From: Deltaproteobacteria bacterium
GTDB lineage: Bacteria; Desulfobacterota_D; UBA1144; Nemesobacterales; N074bin48
Length of the DNA: 8,832 nucleotides
Assembly (NCBI GenBank): GCA_004356685.1
Contig: SMWS01000156.1
Location: forward strand, 1 to 8,832
Direction of reading: 5' to 3'
A model generated the notes under the pieces. The model was not told the DNA's origin. It ran no database searches and was given only the letters and a program-made list of their open reading frames with translations. The translations under genes were made by a program, and so were the position numbers. Below are positions 1 to 6,419 of the stretch, in pieces; position 1 is the stretch's first letter; each line of letters opens with the position of its first letter.

Positions 1-112
1 AAACCCTCACACATACCCCTCTTTTCTGCGGGCTGTTTTGCAGTGCAGGAGCCTTACTTTTCTTTTTTACCTGTTCCCGGCCTTCCCTAACTAATTGACT
101 AATTGTCGGCAT
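1..112 (-). CDS. rpsL: 30S ribosomal protein S12, N-terminal part (runs off the left edge)
   Basis: The minus strand read from ATG at 112-110 gives 37 codons that match the start of ribosomal protein S12: MPTISQLVREGRE, then KKKSKAPALQ, then SPQKRGVCVRV, still open at the window edge. S12 is part of the decoding centre of the small subunit. The region around the PKKPNS loop, where streptomycin-resistance changes occur, would lie just outside the window. The start is secure: it fits the family N-terminus, and GGAG (123-120) lies 7 nt upstream. A sigma-70-like promoter at 172-144 and a terminator-like hairpin behind purD suggest rpsL begins its own unit. In many bacteria rpsL heads the str operon (rpsL-rpsG-fusA-tuf) and follows rpoC. 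Here purD precedes it, and what follows cannot be seen. Confidence 0.95.
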   Translation of the reverse strand, partial: MPTISQLVREGREQVKKKSKAPALQNSPQKRGVCVRV

Positions 113-143
113 ATATTGTCTCCGATTTGCAAGTGAATCAGGA

Positions 144-172
144 ATTAAGTCATGAAATGTCTATGAAGTCAA
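144..172 (-). promoter_or_regulatory. Predicted sigma-70-type promoter of rpsL
   Basis: On the minus strand TTGACT (172-167) matches the -35 consensus at five of six positions. A spacer of exactly 17 nt follows, then CTTAAT (149-144), a four-of-six -10 match preceded by TGA, which gives an extended -10 (TGn). Transcription would start near 137, leaving a leader of about 25 nt that includes the GGAG ribosome-binding site at 123-120. This is the best promoter in the window. It lies between a terminator-like structure and a ribosomal protein gene, where a strong promoter is expected. The call rests on motif match only. Confidence 0.6.
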
Positions 173-193
173 GACAAAGAATAAGTTTTTCTG

Positions 194-218
194 AAAAAAA
201 ATCTTAATTGCACTAAGA
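194..218 (-). terminator. Likely rho-independent terminator after purD
   Basis: On the minus strand, 32 nt after the purD stop codon, the segment 218-202 can fold into a 7-bp stem (TCTTAGT with ATTAAGA, one G-T pair) with a 3-nt loop, followed at once by eight T residues (201-194). The stem is AT-rich and therefore weak, but the position between purD and the rpsL promoter and the uninterrupted T tract favour a terminator. It would separate the purD transcript from rpsL. Efficiency cannot be judged from the sequence. Confidence 0.5.
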
Positions 219-249
219 GATAAATTTATTCCAACAAAACTATCTAATC

Positions 250-1524
250 TCAGAGATACTTCAATGCTTTTTTCCCAATATCTGTTCTATTAAAAAGATT
301 GGGACAATTTATCTTATTGACAGCTGTATATGTTTTATTAATTGTGGATACAAGATCCTCGCCGGCGGCAGTTACTCCGAGAACCCTACCGCCATTTGTC
401 ACTGTTTTACTATTACTATATTTTGTCCCTGCATGAAAAACATAAATATCATCATTTTCATTAAATGAATCTAACCCTTTTATCTCATGTTCTTTCTCAT
501 ACTTACCTGGATAACCACTGGAAGCCATAACAACACATACTGAATATCCCGGTTTCCAGTCTAATTCCACTTGTTTTAGTTTGCCTGAGGCAATACAGTC
601 CATTATTGGCACAATATCGCTTTTAAGTCTAAATAACAAAGGCTGTGCTTCAGGATCGCCAAATCTGCAGTTGTATTCTAATACTTTAATATCCTCGCCC
701 TTGATCATTAAACCAAAATACAAGATGCCTTTATATAATCTACCCTCTGACTCCATCGCATTTATTGTTGGTACTACAACGCTATCAATAACTTTTTTCC
801 TTATTTTATCGTTTACAATTGGAGCTGGACAATATGCCCCCATTCCACCTGTATTTGGTCCTTTATCATCGTCATATGCAGCTTTATGATCTTGACAAGA
901 TTGCAGTGGAATAAAATTCTTTCCATCTGTAAAAACAAAAAAGGAGGCCTCTTCTCCTCTCAAAAACTCTTCAACTACTACTTCACTGCCAGCTTCTCCA
1001 AAAATTTTATCTTTCATTATGGAACTGAGAGCATTTTCACCTTCACTGGTAGAGTTGCATATAATCACTCCTTTTCCCGCAGCCAGGCCATCAGCTTTAA
1101 CCACAAAAGGTAGATTTATATGCTTAATCCAACTAAGAGCACTATTTAAATCCGTAAAGGTTGAATACTCAGCAGTGGGTATTTTATATTTTTTCATGAG
1201 GTCTTTAGAAAAAACCTTGCTTCCCTCAAGCTCTGCTGCTGCTTGGGAAGGACCGAATATCTTTAAACCATTTTCTTCAAATAAATCTACAATACCTTCA
1301 GATAATGGCTGTTCCGGACCAACTATTGTTAGCTCAATCGAGTTTTTAACTGCAAAGTCAATAAGTGAATCAAAATCAGATACAGAAATATCTACACATT
1401 GCGCTTCGCTTGTTATCCCCGCATTTCCAGGCGCACAGTATACCTTTTGCACAAGTGGGCTTTGTTTGATCTTCCAGCAGAGCGCATGCTCCCTGCCTCC
1501 ACTTCCAATAACTAAAACATTCAT
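250..1524 (-). CDS. purD: Phosphoribosylamine--glycine ligase (GAR synthetase)
   Basis: PurD joins 5-phosphoribosylamine to glycine using ATP, giving glycinamide ribonucleotide in cytosolic de novo purine synthesis. The 424-residue product has the usual family length. Visible signatures are the N-terminal GSGGREH (residues 7-13), the ATP-grasp strand and glycine loop VKADGLAAGKGV (142-153), GPNTGGMGAY (222-231) and the metal-binding EYNCRFGDPE (283-292), followed by a normal C-terminal domain. No key residue is missing. The start is ATG with AAGGAG at 1535-1530, 5 nt upstream. purD lies 89 nt downstream of glmS on the same strand. The gap holds a TATAAT on the minus strand (1600-1595) but no matching -35, so purD may be read from the upstream operon or from a weak promoter of its own. 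No other pur gene is in view. Confidence 0.97.
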   Translation of the reverse strand: MNVLVIGSGGREHALCWKIKQSPLVQKVYCAPGNAGITSEAQCVDISVSDFDSLIDFAVKNSIELTIVGPEQPLSEGIVDLFEENGLKIFGPSQAAAELEGSKVFSKDLMKKYKIPTAEYSTFTDLNSALSWIKHINLPFVVKADGLAAGKGVIICNSTSEGENALSSIMKDKIFGEAGSEVVVEEFLRGEEASFFVFTDGKNFIPLQSCQDHKAAYDDDKGPNTGGMGAYCPAPIVNDKIRKKVIDSVVVPTINAMESEGRLYKGILYFGLMIKGEDIKVLEYNCRFGDPEAQPLLFRLKSDIVPIMDCIASGKLKQVELDWKPGYSVCVVMASSGYPGKYEKEHEIKGLDSFNENDDIYVFHAGTKYSNSKTVTNGGRVLGVTAAGEDLVSTINKTYTAVNKINCPNLFNRTDIGKKALKYL

Positions 1525-1613
1525 ACAGACTCCTTAATTACAAATTGGATAAATACTATTGTAAAATGATAAATAAATATAGGATGGCATATAAATTATA
1601 ACCATCAAAAAAT

Positions 1614-3446
1614 CTATTCTACCGTAACGACTTTTGCTAGATTTCTTGGCTGGTCAATGTCGGTTCCTTTTATTCGCGCAATATGATAAGCGAAAAGCTG
1701 CAATGGAACAATTGTAGCAATAGGCGAAATGTTGTAATCACAATTAGGTATCTCTATTAAATCGTCAATATATTCTTTATATTCATCTGCCCCTTTTTCG
1801 GTAGTAAGAAATATCACAAGACCATTTCTGGCTTTTATCTCACGCAGATTGCCAATTATCTTCGTAAAATTAGCCCCGTTTTTTGGAGCAATAAATAAAA
1901 CCGGAACATTCTCATCTACAAGCGCAATCGGCCCATGTTTCATTTCACCAGCAGCATAACCCTCTGCATGAATATACGAGATCTCTTTGAGCTTAAGCGC
2001 CCCTTCAAGCGCTATTGGAAAGTTCAAACCTCTACCCAGAAAAATAAAATTGTTAAAATTGTTATATTTTTGCGCCAATGCTTTAATTTGGTCATCCAGC
2101 TTTAATATTTTTTCTATAAGTAAGGGAACACCGACAAGAGACTTAACATTAGAGGATATATCTTCTTCAGAAATTCTGCCTTTGGCTTTACCCAGGATAT
2201 TTGACAATATATAAAAAACTAAAAGTTGCGTGGTAAAAGCCTTAGTCGAGGCAACGCCAATTTCTGTGCCTGCTCTAGTATAAATCACTTGATCTGATTC
2301 CCTTGCTATCTTACTGTTAAATACATTAGTTATAGCTAGCGTTTTTGCACCTAACCTTTTTGCTTCCAACAGTGCCTCAGATGTGTCGGCTGTTTCACCA
2401 GACTGTGAAACAACTATAACCAGAGTATCTTGATCTATTATGGGATTTGAGTATCTGAATTCAGAGGCAATGCTAACCTCGACAGGAATTCTGGATAAAT
2501 TTTCAATAAGTAGTTTTCCTATTAGGCAGGAATGGTAAGAAGTTCCACAACCAAGCGTAATTATTTTTTTAATTTTGTTTAGCTGCTTAGTATTAATTCC
2601 AGCAAGTTCAATACTGCTGAAGTCTCCACTTATTTTTCCTCTTAAAGTATCAAGGGCTGATCTTGGCTGTTCATATATCTCTTTTAGCATAAAATGCTTA
2701 AAGCCGCCTTTTTCAAAGCTTGCTGGATCGGAGCTAACTAAGACTTCTTCTCTTTTAACTTCCGTCCCATTTAAATCAGTTATTGTTACTTCATTTTTCT
2801 CTACTATCGCCATATCTCCATCTTCAAGATAAACAATACGGTTTGTGTAAGGAATAATAGCGGGAATATCCGATGCAATATAATTTTCATTTTCACCAAG
2901 CCCAACAACTACAGGCGAGAAATTTCTTAGCACAATTAATTTTTCAGGCTCTCTTTCAGTAATTACAACAACGGCGCAAGCACCTTTTACTTTCTTAAAT
3001 GCCCCTCTTGCCGACTCAGTAAAGCTCTTGCCGTTCTCAAGACCTGACTCAACAAGATGAGCTAAAATTTCAGAATCTGTATCAGAGATAAATTTAAAAC
3101 CCTTTTGCTTAAGTTCCGATTTTAATTCAACATAGTTTTCTATTATTCCATTATGTACAACTGATGTGGTTCCAGAAGTATGTGGATGAGCATTCACTTC
3201 ACTTGCAATACCATGTGTAGCCCATCTCGTATGCCCTATCCCTAACTGACCCTCTAACTTTTCTTTTCCTATTTTCTTTTGCAGCTCTGCAATTTTGCCC
3301 TTAGCCTTTACAATGTTAGTTACACTCTTATTCAGCACTGCAATACCTGAAGAGTCGTACCCCCTGTATTCCAGGCGCAAAAGCCCTTCAAGCAATATCT
3401 GTTTAGTCTTTTTTGCATCTCCAATATATCCAACTATCCCACACAT
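1614..3446 (-). CDS. glmS: Glutamine--fructose-6-phosphate aminotransferase (isomerizing)
   Basis: GlmS converts fructose-6-phosphate and glutamine to glucosamine-6-phosphate and glutamate, the entry step of amino-sugar and UDP-GlcNAc synthesis. The 610-residue length is typical. The N-terminal glutaminase domain begins MCGIVGYIG with the nucleophilic cysteine at position 2, and has EYRGYDSSG (26-34), HTRWATHG (72-79) and HNGIIEN (98-104). MLKEIYEQP (253-261) starts the isomerase half, which contains two SIS domains: VSQSGETADT (346-355), GVASTKAFTTQ (397-407) and HAEGYAAGEMKHGP (493-506). The end DQPRNLAKVVTVE is the conserved GlmS C-terminus. The ATG lies 1 nt after the glmU stop with no clear Shine-Dalgarno site beyond an A-rich stretch, so translational coupling to glmU is likely. 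That spacing leaves no room for a glmS ribozyme leader. Confidence 0.98.
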   Translation of the reverse strand: MCGIVGYIGDAKKTKQILLEGLLRLEYRGYDSSGIAVLNKSVTNIVKAKGKIAELQKKIGKEKLEGQLGIGHTRWATHGIASEVNAHPHTSGTTSVVHNGIIENYVELKSELKQKGFKFISDTDSEILAHLVESGLENGKSFTESARGAFKKVKGACAVVVITEREPEKLIVLRNFSPVVVGLGENENYIASDIPAIIPYTNRIVYLEDGDMAIVEKNEVTITDLNGTEVKREEVLVSSDPASFEKGGFKHFMLKEIYEQPRSALDTLRGKISGDFSSIELAGINTKQLNKIKKIITLGCGTSYHSCLIGKLLIENLSRIPVEVSIASEFRYSNPIIDQDTLVIVVSQSGETADTSEALLEAKRLGAKTLAITNVFNSKIARESDQVIYTRAGTEIGVASTKAFTTQLLVFYILSNILGKAKGRISEEDISSNVKSLVGVPLLIEKILKLDDQIKALAQKYNNFNNFIFLGRGLNFPIALEGALKLKEISYIHAEGYAAGEMKHGPIALVDENVPVLFIAPKNGANFTKIIGNLREIKARNGLVIFLTTEKGADEYKEYIDDLIEIPNCDYNISPIATIVPLQLFAYHIARIKGTDIDQPRNLAKVVTVE

Positions 3447-3447
3447 C

Positions 3448-4821
3448 TTATTTTTTCTTTTGAGCCCTTTTCCAGTTTTTTATAGAAACCTGTTTAGATC
3501 TTTCTATCGCAAGACTATTTTCTGGCACATCTTTTGTTATTGTTGACCCCGCTCCTGTAGTTGCATTCCTACCAATTTTTATTGGCGCAACAAGCATTGT
3601 ATCGCTTCCTATAAAAGCCCCGTCCCCAATTTCTGTTCTATTTTTATTAACACCATCATAATTACATGTAATTGTCCCCGCACCAATATTTACATTTTCA
3701 CCAAGAATAGAGTCACCCATGTAAGAAAGATGAGGAACTTTGGAGCCCACACCAACTCTAGATTTTTTTAACTCCACAAAATTTCCAATTTTAGCATTAT
3801 TTTCTATTATTGTATCGGGTCTTAAATTTGCAAAAGGTCCAACCTGAACATTATTTTTAACGACTGTTTCCTCTATAAAACAATTCATTTTTATATTTGT
3901 ATTTGCACCTATACTAGAATCTTTTATCCAAACAGAAGGTCCAATTGAACATTTATTCCCAATCTTTGAATCACCATAAATATAGGTATTGGGATATATA
4001 GTAGAATCTTTTCCTATTTTTACTGTCGGGGAAATAAAAGTGGATTTAGGGTCAATTATCGTAACCCCTCTGTTCATATGCATAAGTACGATCTCATTTC
4101 TTATAATGTTCTGAGCATTTGTAAGCTCATTTCTAGTATTAACTCCTAATATTTCATCAATATCTTTTAGCTTTTTAACCCCAACTTTCACTTTCCTCTT
4201 ATGAGCAATATCTATAATTTGTGGAAGATATAGTTGTTTTTGCGCATTATTAGAATCTAATCTACTAAGACTATCCCATAGAAACTCTGACTTTACTAAA
4301 TAAGCCCCTGAATTTATTTCTTTTATTTTTTTTTGGTTCCTGTTGCAGTCTCTTTCCTCTATAATCCCCACTACACTACTGTCTTCATTCCTTATAACCC
4401 TTCCATAACCTCTGGGATTTTCTGCTTCACCTGTAAGAATTGAAACACAACAACTGTTTGCAATATGTTCTTTCAAAAAGGATTTTAATGTTTTGGTTTT
4501 TATAAGGGGAAAATCTCCATTTAATATTAATATTTGTCCTTTATAATTTTTAAATAGATTTTTAGACGACATTACAGCATGGCCAGTTCCTAACTGTACC
4601 TGCTGGGTTACAAATTTAACTGGGTTACTTTCTAACTCTTTTTTTATAAGCTCTGACTCATATCCCACTACTACACAAACTTCTTTAGGGTCTAATGAAT
4701 CTACCGCTTTAAAAACGTATTTGATTAGAGGAATACCCAAAATAGGGTGTAAAACCTTGGGCGTTGCCGATTTCATTCTCTTACCCCTGCCTGCAGCAAG
4801 TATCAAGCATTTAAAACTCAA
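3448..4821 (-). CDS. glmU: Bifunctional UDP-GlcNAc pyrophosphorylase / glucosamine-1-phosphate N-acetyltransferase
   Basis: GlmU acetylates glucosamine-1-phosphate with acetyl-CoA, then couples the product to UTP to give UDP-GlcNAc. The 457 residues cover both domains. The uridylyltransferase half shows LAAGRGKRM (8-16), PKVLH (21-25), QLGTGHAV (76-83), GDFPL (102-106, metal-binding Asp103), GYGR (138-141), EIN (168-170) and GVN (226-228). The left-handed beta-helix half runs from about residue 252, with LRPDT (333-337), VPHLSYMGD (362-370, catalytic His364), GAGTITCNYDG (380-390) and GSDTMLVAP (405-413). The start codon is TTG: no in-frame ATG exists before the LAAG motif, and the codon two before the TTG is the cupin's TAG stop, so cupin and glmU share one frame. 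GGGAG (4836-4832), inside the cupin's last codons, can serve as ribosome-binding site. glmS follows after 1 nt. Confidence 0.97.
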   Translation of the reverse strand: MSFKCLILAAGRGKRMKSATPKVLHPILGIPLIKYVFKAVDSLDPKEVCVVVGYESELIKKELESNPVKFVTQQVQLGTGHAVMSSKNLFKNYKGQILILNGDFPLIKTKTLKSFLKEHIANSCCVSILTGEAENPRGYGRVIRNEDSSVVGIIEERDCNRNQKKIKEINSGAYLVKSEFLWDSLSRLDSNNAQKQLYLPQIIDIAHKRKVKVGVKKLKDIDEILGVNTRNELTNAQNIIRNEIVLMHMNRGVTIIDPKSTFISPTVKIGKDSTIYPNTYIYGDSKIGNKCSIGPSVWIKDSSIGANTNIKMNCFIEETVVKNNVQVGPFANLRPDTIIENNAKIGNFVELKKSRVGVGSKVPHLSYMGDSILGENVNIGAGTITCNYDGVNKNRTEIGDGAFIGSDTMLVAPIKIGRNATTGAGSTITKDVPENSLAIERSKQVSIKNWKRAQKKK

Positions 4822-4824
4822 GCC

Positions 4825-5181
4825 CTATTTTCTCCCATAATCATCTTCTAGTCTTATTACGTCTTCTAATTCGGGGGTGGAAACCTCAAAAACTTTAGAG
4901 TCCTTAAGTGCCTTCAATCTGTGTTTGGTATTTGGTTTTATTCTTTTACTTTGCCCGGGAAGAAAATTTAAAGATTCTATTTCTCCATTTTCTGAATGCA
5001 ATTCAAGTATTAGCTCTCCTTCCTGTACGTATAACGTTTCGTCTTTTACTTCATGATATTGCAAACTAAGTGCATGATTTTTATCTATTGAAAGTAATTT
5101 GCCGACATATTTGTCGGTTACTGCCCACCACAGTTCATAACCCCATGGTTTATCTACTTTTTTAATTGGGTTAAAAGACAT
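4825..5181 (-). CDS. Stand-alone cupin related to the C-terminal domain of type II phosphomannose isomerase
   Basis: The 118-residue protein is a single cupin domain. KPWGYE (11-16) opens it, LSLQYH (38-43) with DE at 47-48 is the first metal-binding motif, NTKHRL (84-89) supplies the second-motif histidine, and the end ELEDVIRLEDDYGRK follows the pattern closing type II mannose-6-phosphate isomerases. The predicted metal ligands are Gln41, His43, Glu48 and His87, all present, so an active metal site is plausible. In ManC/AlgA-type enzymes this domain follows a nucleotidyltransferase; here it stands alone just ahead of glmU, itself a nucleotidyltransferase. A role in sugar-phosphate isomerisation for envelope precursors is inferred; the substrate cannot be read from the sequence. 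The ATG has no clear Shine-Dalgarno site, and ssb ends 28 nt upstream. Confidence 0.8.
   Translation of the reverse strand: MSFNPIKKVDKPWGYELWWAVTDKYVGKLLSIDKNHALSLQYHEVKDETLYVQEGELILELHSENGEIESLNFLPGQSKRIKPNTKHRLKALKDSKVFEVSTPELEDVIRLEDDYGRK
4832..4836 (-). promoter_or_regulatory. Ribosome-binding site deciding the TTG start of glmU
   Basis: GGGAG on the minus strand lies 10 nt before the TTG at 4821-4819, within the last codons of the cupin gene. It supports starting glmU at this TTG. Ribosomes ending at the cupin's TAG (4827-4825) would stop 3 nt short of the TTG, which favours coupled initiation. The spacing is slightly long but acceptable. Confidence 0.5.
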
Positions 5182-5195
5182 AGTAATTTAATAAA

Positions 5196-5208
5196 CTTCA
5201 TAATGAAG
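5196..5208 (-). repeat. Small inverted repeat between ssb and the cupin gene
   Basis: CTTCA-TTA-TGAAG on the minus strand gives a 5-bp stem with a 3-nt loop, extendable by two A-T pairs across a bulged C, directly after the ssb stop codon. The following TTTATTAAATT is not a clean T tract, so I do not call it a terminator. It could be a weak attenuator or a processing or stability element inside the operon, or simply chance. Confidence 0.25.
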
Positions 5209-5209
5209 G

Positions 5210-5641
5210 TTAAAAAGGCACATCATCATCACTTCCAAAGGAATCATCCTCTAATTCAAAATCATCCGGTATATCAGCATCTTTTTTTACAGCTTCAGTT
5301 TGTTTTTCACCCGCAGGGCTTAGAATTTGCATTGTTTGTGAAATTATCTCCGTTGTCCATCTTTTGTTTCCCTGTTTATCATCCCAGGAGCGTGTACGCA
5401 GCGACCCCTCAACGTAAACCATCTTACCCTTGGATAAATACTCTCCGCAGATTTCTGCAAGCTTTCCCCAAGCCACTATTCGGTGCCACTCAGTATATTC
5501 CTGCTTCTCTGTATCCTTAGACCCTCTTACTTCGGTTGTTGCAAGAGTGAAGTTAGCAACAGGTTGTCCGTTTGTCGTATATCTAAGCTCCGGATCTTTG
5601 CCAAGCCTTCCAATTAACATAACTTTATTTACGCCTCTCAT
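5210..5641 (-). CDS. ssb: Single-stranded DNA-binding protein
   Basis: SSB coats single-stranded DNA during replication, recombination and repair and recruits partner proteins through its C-terminal tip. The 143-residue product has an OB-fold from about 1 to 108: VNKVMLIGRLGKDPELRYT (4-22), ATTE (34-37), WHRIVAWGKLAE (52-63) and VEGSLRTRSW (77-86). A short acidic linker follows, ending in the interaction tip DDDVPF (138-143). The ATG has AGAGG (5652-5648) 6 nt upstream. In many genomes ssb lies between rpsF and rpsR; neither is present here, and ssb instead heads the run ssb-cupin-glmU-glmS. A TATAAA (5675-5670, minus strand) is the only -10 candidate giving a sensible leader, and its -35 is poor, so no promoter is called. 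Confidence 0.96.
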   Translation of the reverse strand: MRGVNKVMLIGRLGKDPELRYTTNGQPVANFTLATTEVRGSKDTEKQEYTEWHRIVAWGKLAEICGEYLSKGKMVYVEGSLRTRSWDDKQGNKRWTTEIISQTMQILSPAGEKQTEAVKKDADIPDDFELEDDSFGSDDDVPF

Positions 5642-5750
5642 ATCTTACCTCTATAATTATATGCTTATTTTATAATGAGGATTTTATCATTTGTATTTTC
5701 AAAAATCTAGCTTAACACCTAATATACAATATAATCTATTAACTAAAGAA

Positions 5751-6341
5751 TTAATCAAATAGGGAATTGGTTAAATCAAAAAAATTATTAAGTATTCTGC
5801 CAGTCAGCCCCCAAATGAAGTATTCGTTATAATTATACTCAAATGCTTCTTTTCTTATTTGTCCTTTATATTTTTTTGAATTTGATAAATATATATTTTT
5901 AAGCTCCTTTAGCGGAATCCAGACAGCTGCAGAAACTTCTTCATTTAAATTTAGTGGGTAATCTTCTTTTATATAAGCAACATAAGGTGTTACAATAAAT
6001 TTCCTGGCAGCAGGAGTGCTGGGCTTACAGTCATCAAGCTGTCCCAATACCATTGATTCATTTCTCAAATTAATCCCTACTTCTTCCTCAGTTTCCCTAT
6101 ATGCTGTTTCTAGCTTGTTTTGATCTTCGTTCTTTTTTTTCCCTCCCGGAAAAGCCATGTGTCCCGAAAATACATCGTTATCATTAGTTGACCTTTTGAT
6201 AAGCAAAGTTGAAAAACAATTGCCGGTATTTTTTATAATCATCATAACGGCGGCATGTATGTTTGTCCCATCGCCCGCAATTTTTAAACTTTCTCTATTA
6301 TTTAAAATCTCTGTAATAGAATTTATTGTATCGTTAAACAT
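5751..6341 (-). CDS. Nudix hydrolase of the CoA pyrophosphatase (NudL-like) type
   Basis: Nudix enzymes cleave nucleoside diphosphates linked to another group. This 196-residue protein carries the extended signature of the CoA/acyl-CoA pyrophosphatase subgroup: LLIKRS (46-51), then SGHMAFPGG (59-67) leading into the Nudix box, which ends TAYRETEEEVGI (79-90). Metal-binding glutamates are expected at 83, 86 and 87. The later segments FIVTPYVAY (115-123), EEVSAAVWIPL (134-144) and FIWGLTGRIL (175-184) are also typical of that subgroup. The likely activity is hydrolysis of CoA or its derivatives to 4'-phosphopantetheine and 3',5'-ADP, but the substrate is inferred. The ATG has no strong ribosome-binding site. 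The gene is 109 nt upstream of ssb on the same strand and diverges from the glycosyltransferase gene across 78 nt. Confidence 0.85.
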   Translation of the reverse strand: MFNDTINSITEILNNRESLKIAGDGTNIHAAVMMIIKNTGNCFSTLLIKRSTNDNDVFSGHMAFPGGKKKNEDQNKLETAYRETEEEVGINLRNESMVLGQLDDCKPSTPAARKFIVTPYVAYIKEDYPLNLNEEVSAAVWIPLKELKNIYLSNSKKYKGQIRKEAFEYNYNEYFIWGLTGRILNNFFDLTNSLFD

Positions 6342-6419
6342 ACAAATTTACTTATTAATGTAATGTATTATTATCATCTTGTTTAAAGTTAAAAAGATGT
6401 TTTTATTTTAATATATTTT

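Noticed and set aside
1019..1537. Plus-strand open frame of 172 codons opposite purD
   Set aside because: It lies antisense to the strongly conserved N-terminal half of purD, matches no family I know and has no ribosome-binding site; it is a shadow of the real gene.
1595..1600. Perfect minus-strand TATAAT as a purD promoter
   Set aside because: No acceptable -35 hexamer lies 16-18 nt upstream and no TGn extension is present; in such AT-rich sequence the hexamer alone is not enough.
1583..1606. Inverted repeat GATGG...CCATC between glmS and purD as a terminator
   Set aside because: The stem is only 5 bp with a 14-nt loop. On the minus strand the T run lies before the stem rather than after it, and on the plus strand an A run follows, so it fits a terminator in neither direction.
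3447..3447. glmS ribozyme or other riboswitch ahead of glmS
   Set aside because: There is a single base between glmU and glmS, so no leader exists to hold one.
4825..5181. Calling the cupin a full mannose-6-phosphate isomerase (manA) or a broken manC
   Set aside because: It is one intact domain with its own ATG and a clean ending. The neighbouring nucleotidyltransferase is plainly GlmU, with acetyltransferase beta-helix, not a GDP-mannose pyrophosphorylase.
5642..5750. Small gene or RNA in the Nudix-ssb gap
   Set aside because: The gap is only 109 nt of AT-rich sequence without a start plus ribosome-binding site, a strong hairpin or a recognisable RNA; it probably carries the ssb promoter, which I could not place with confidence.
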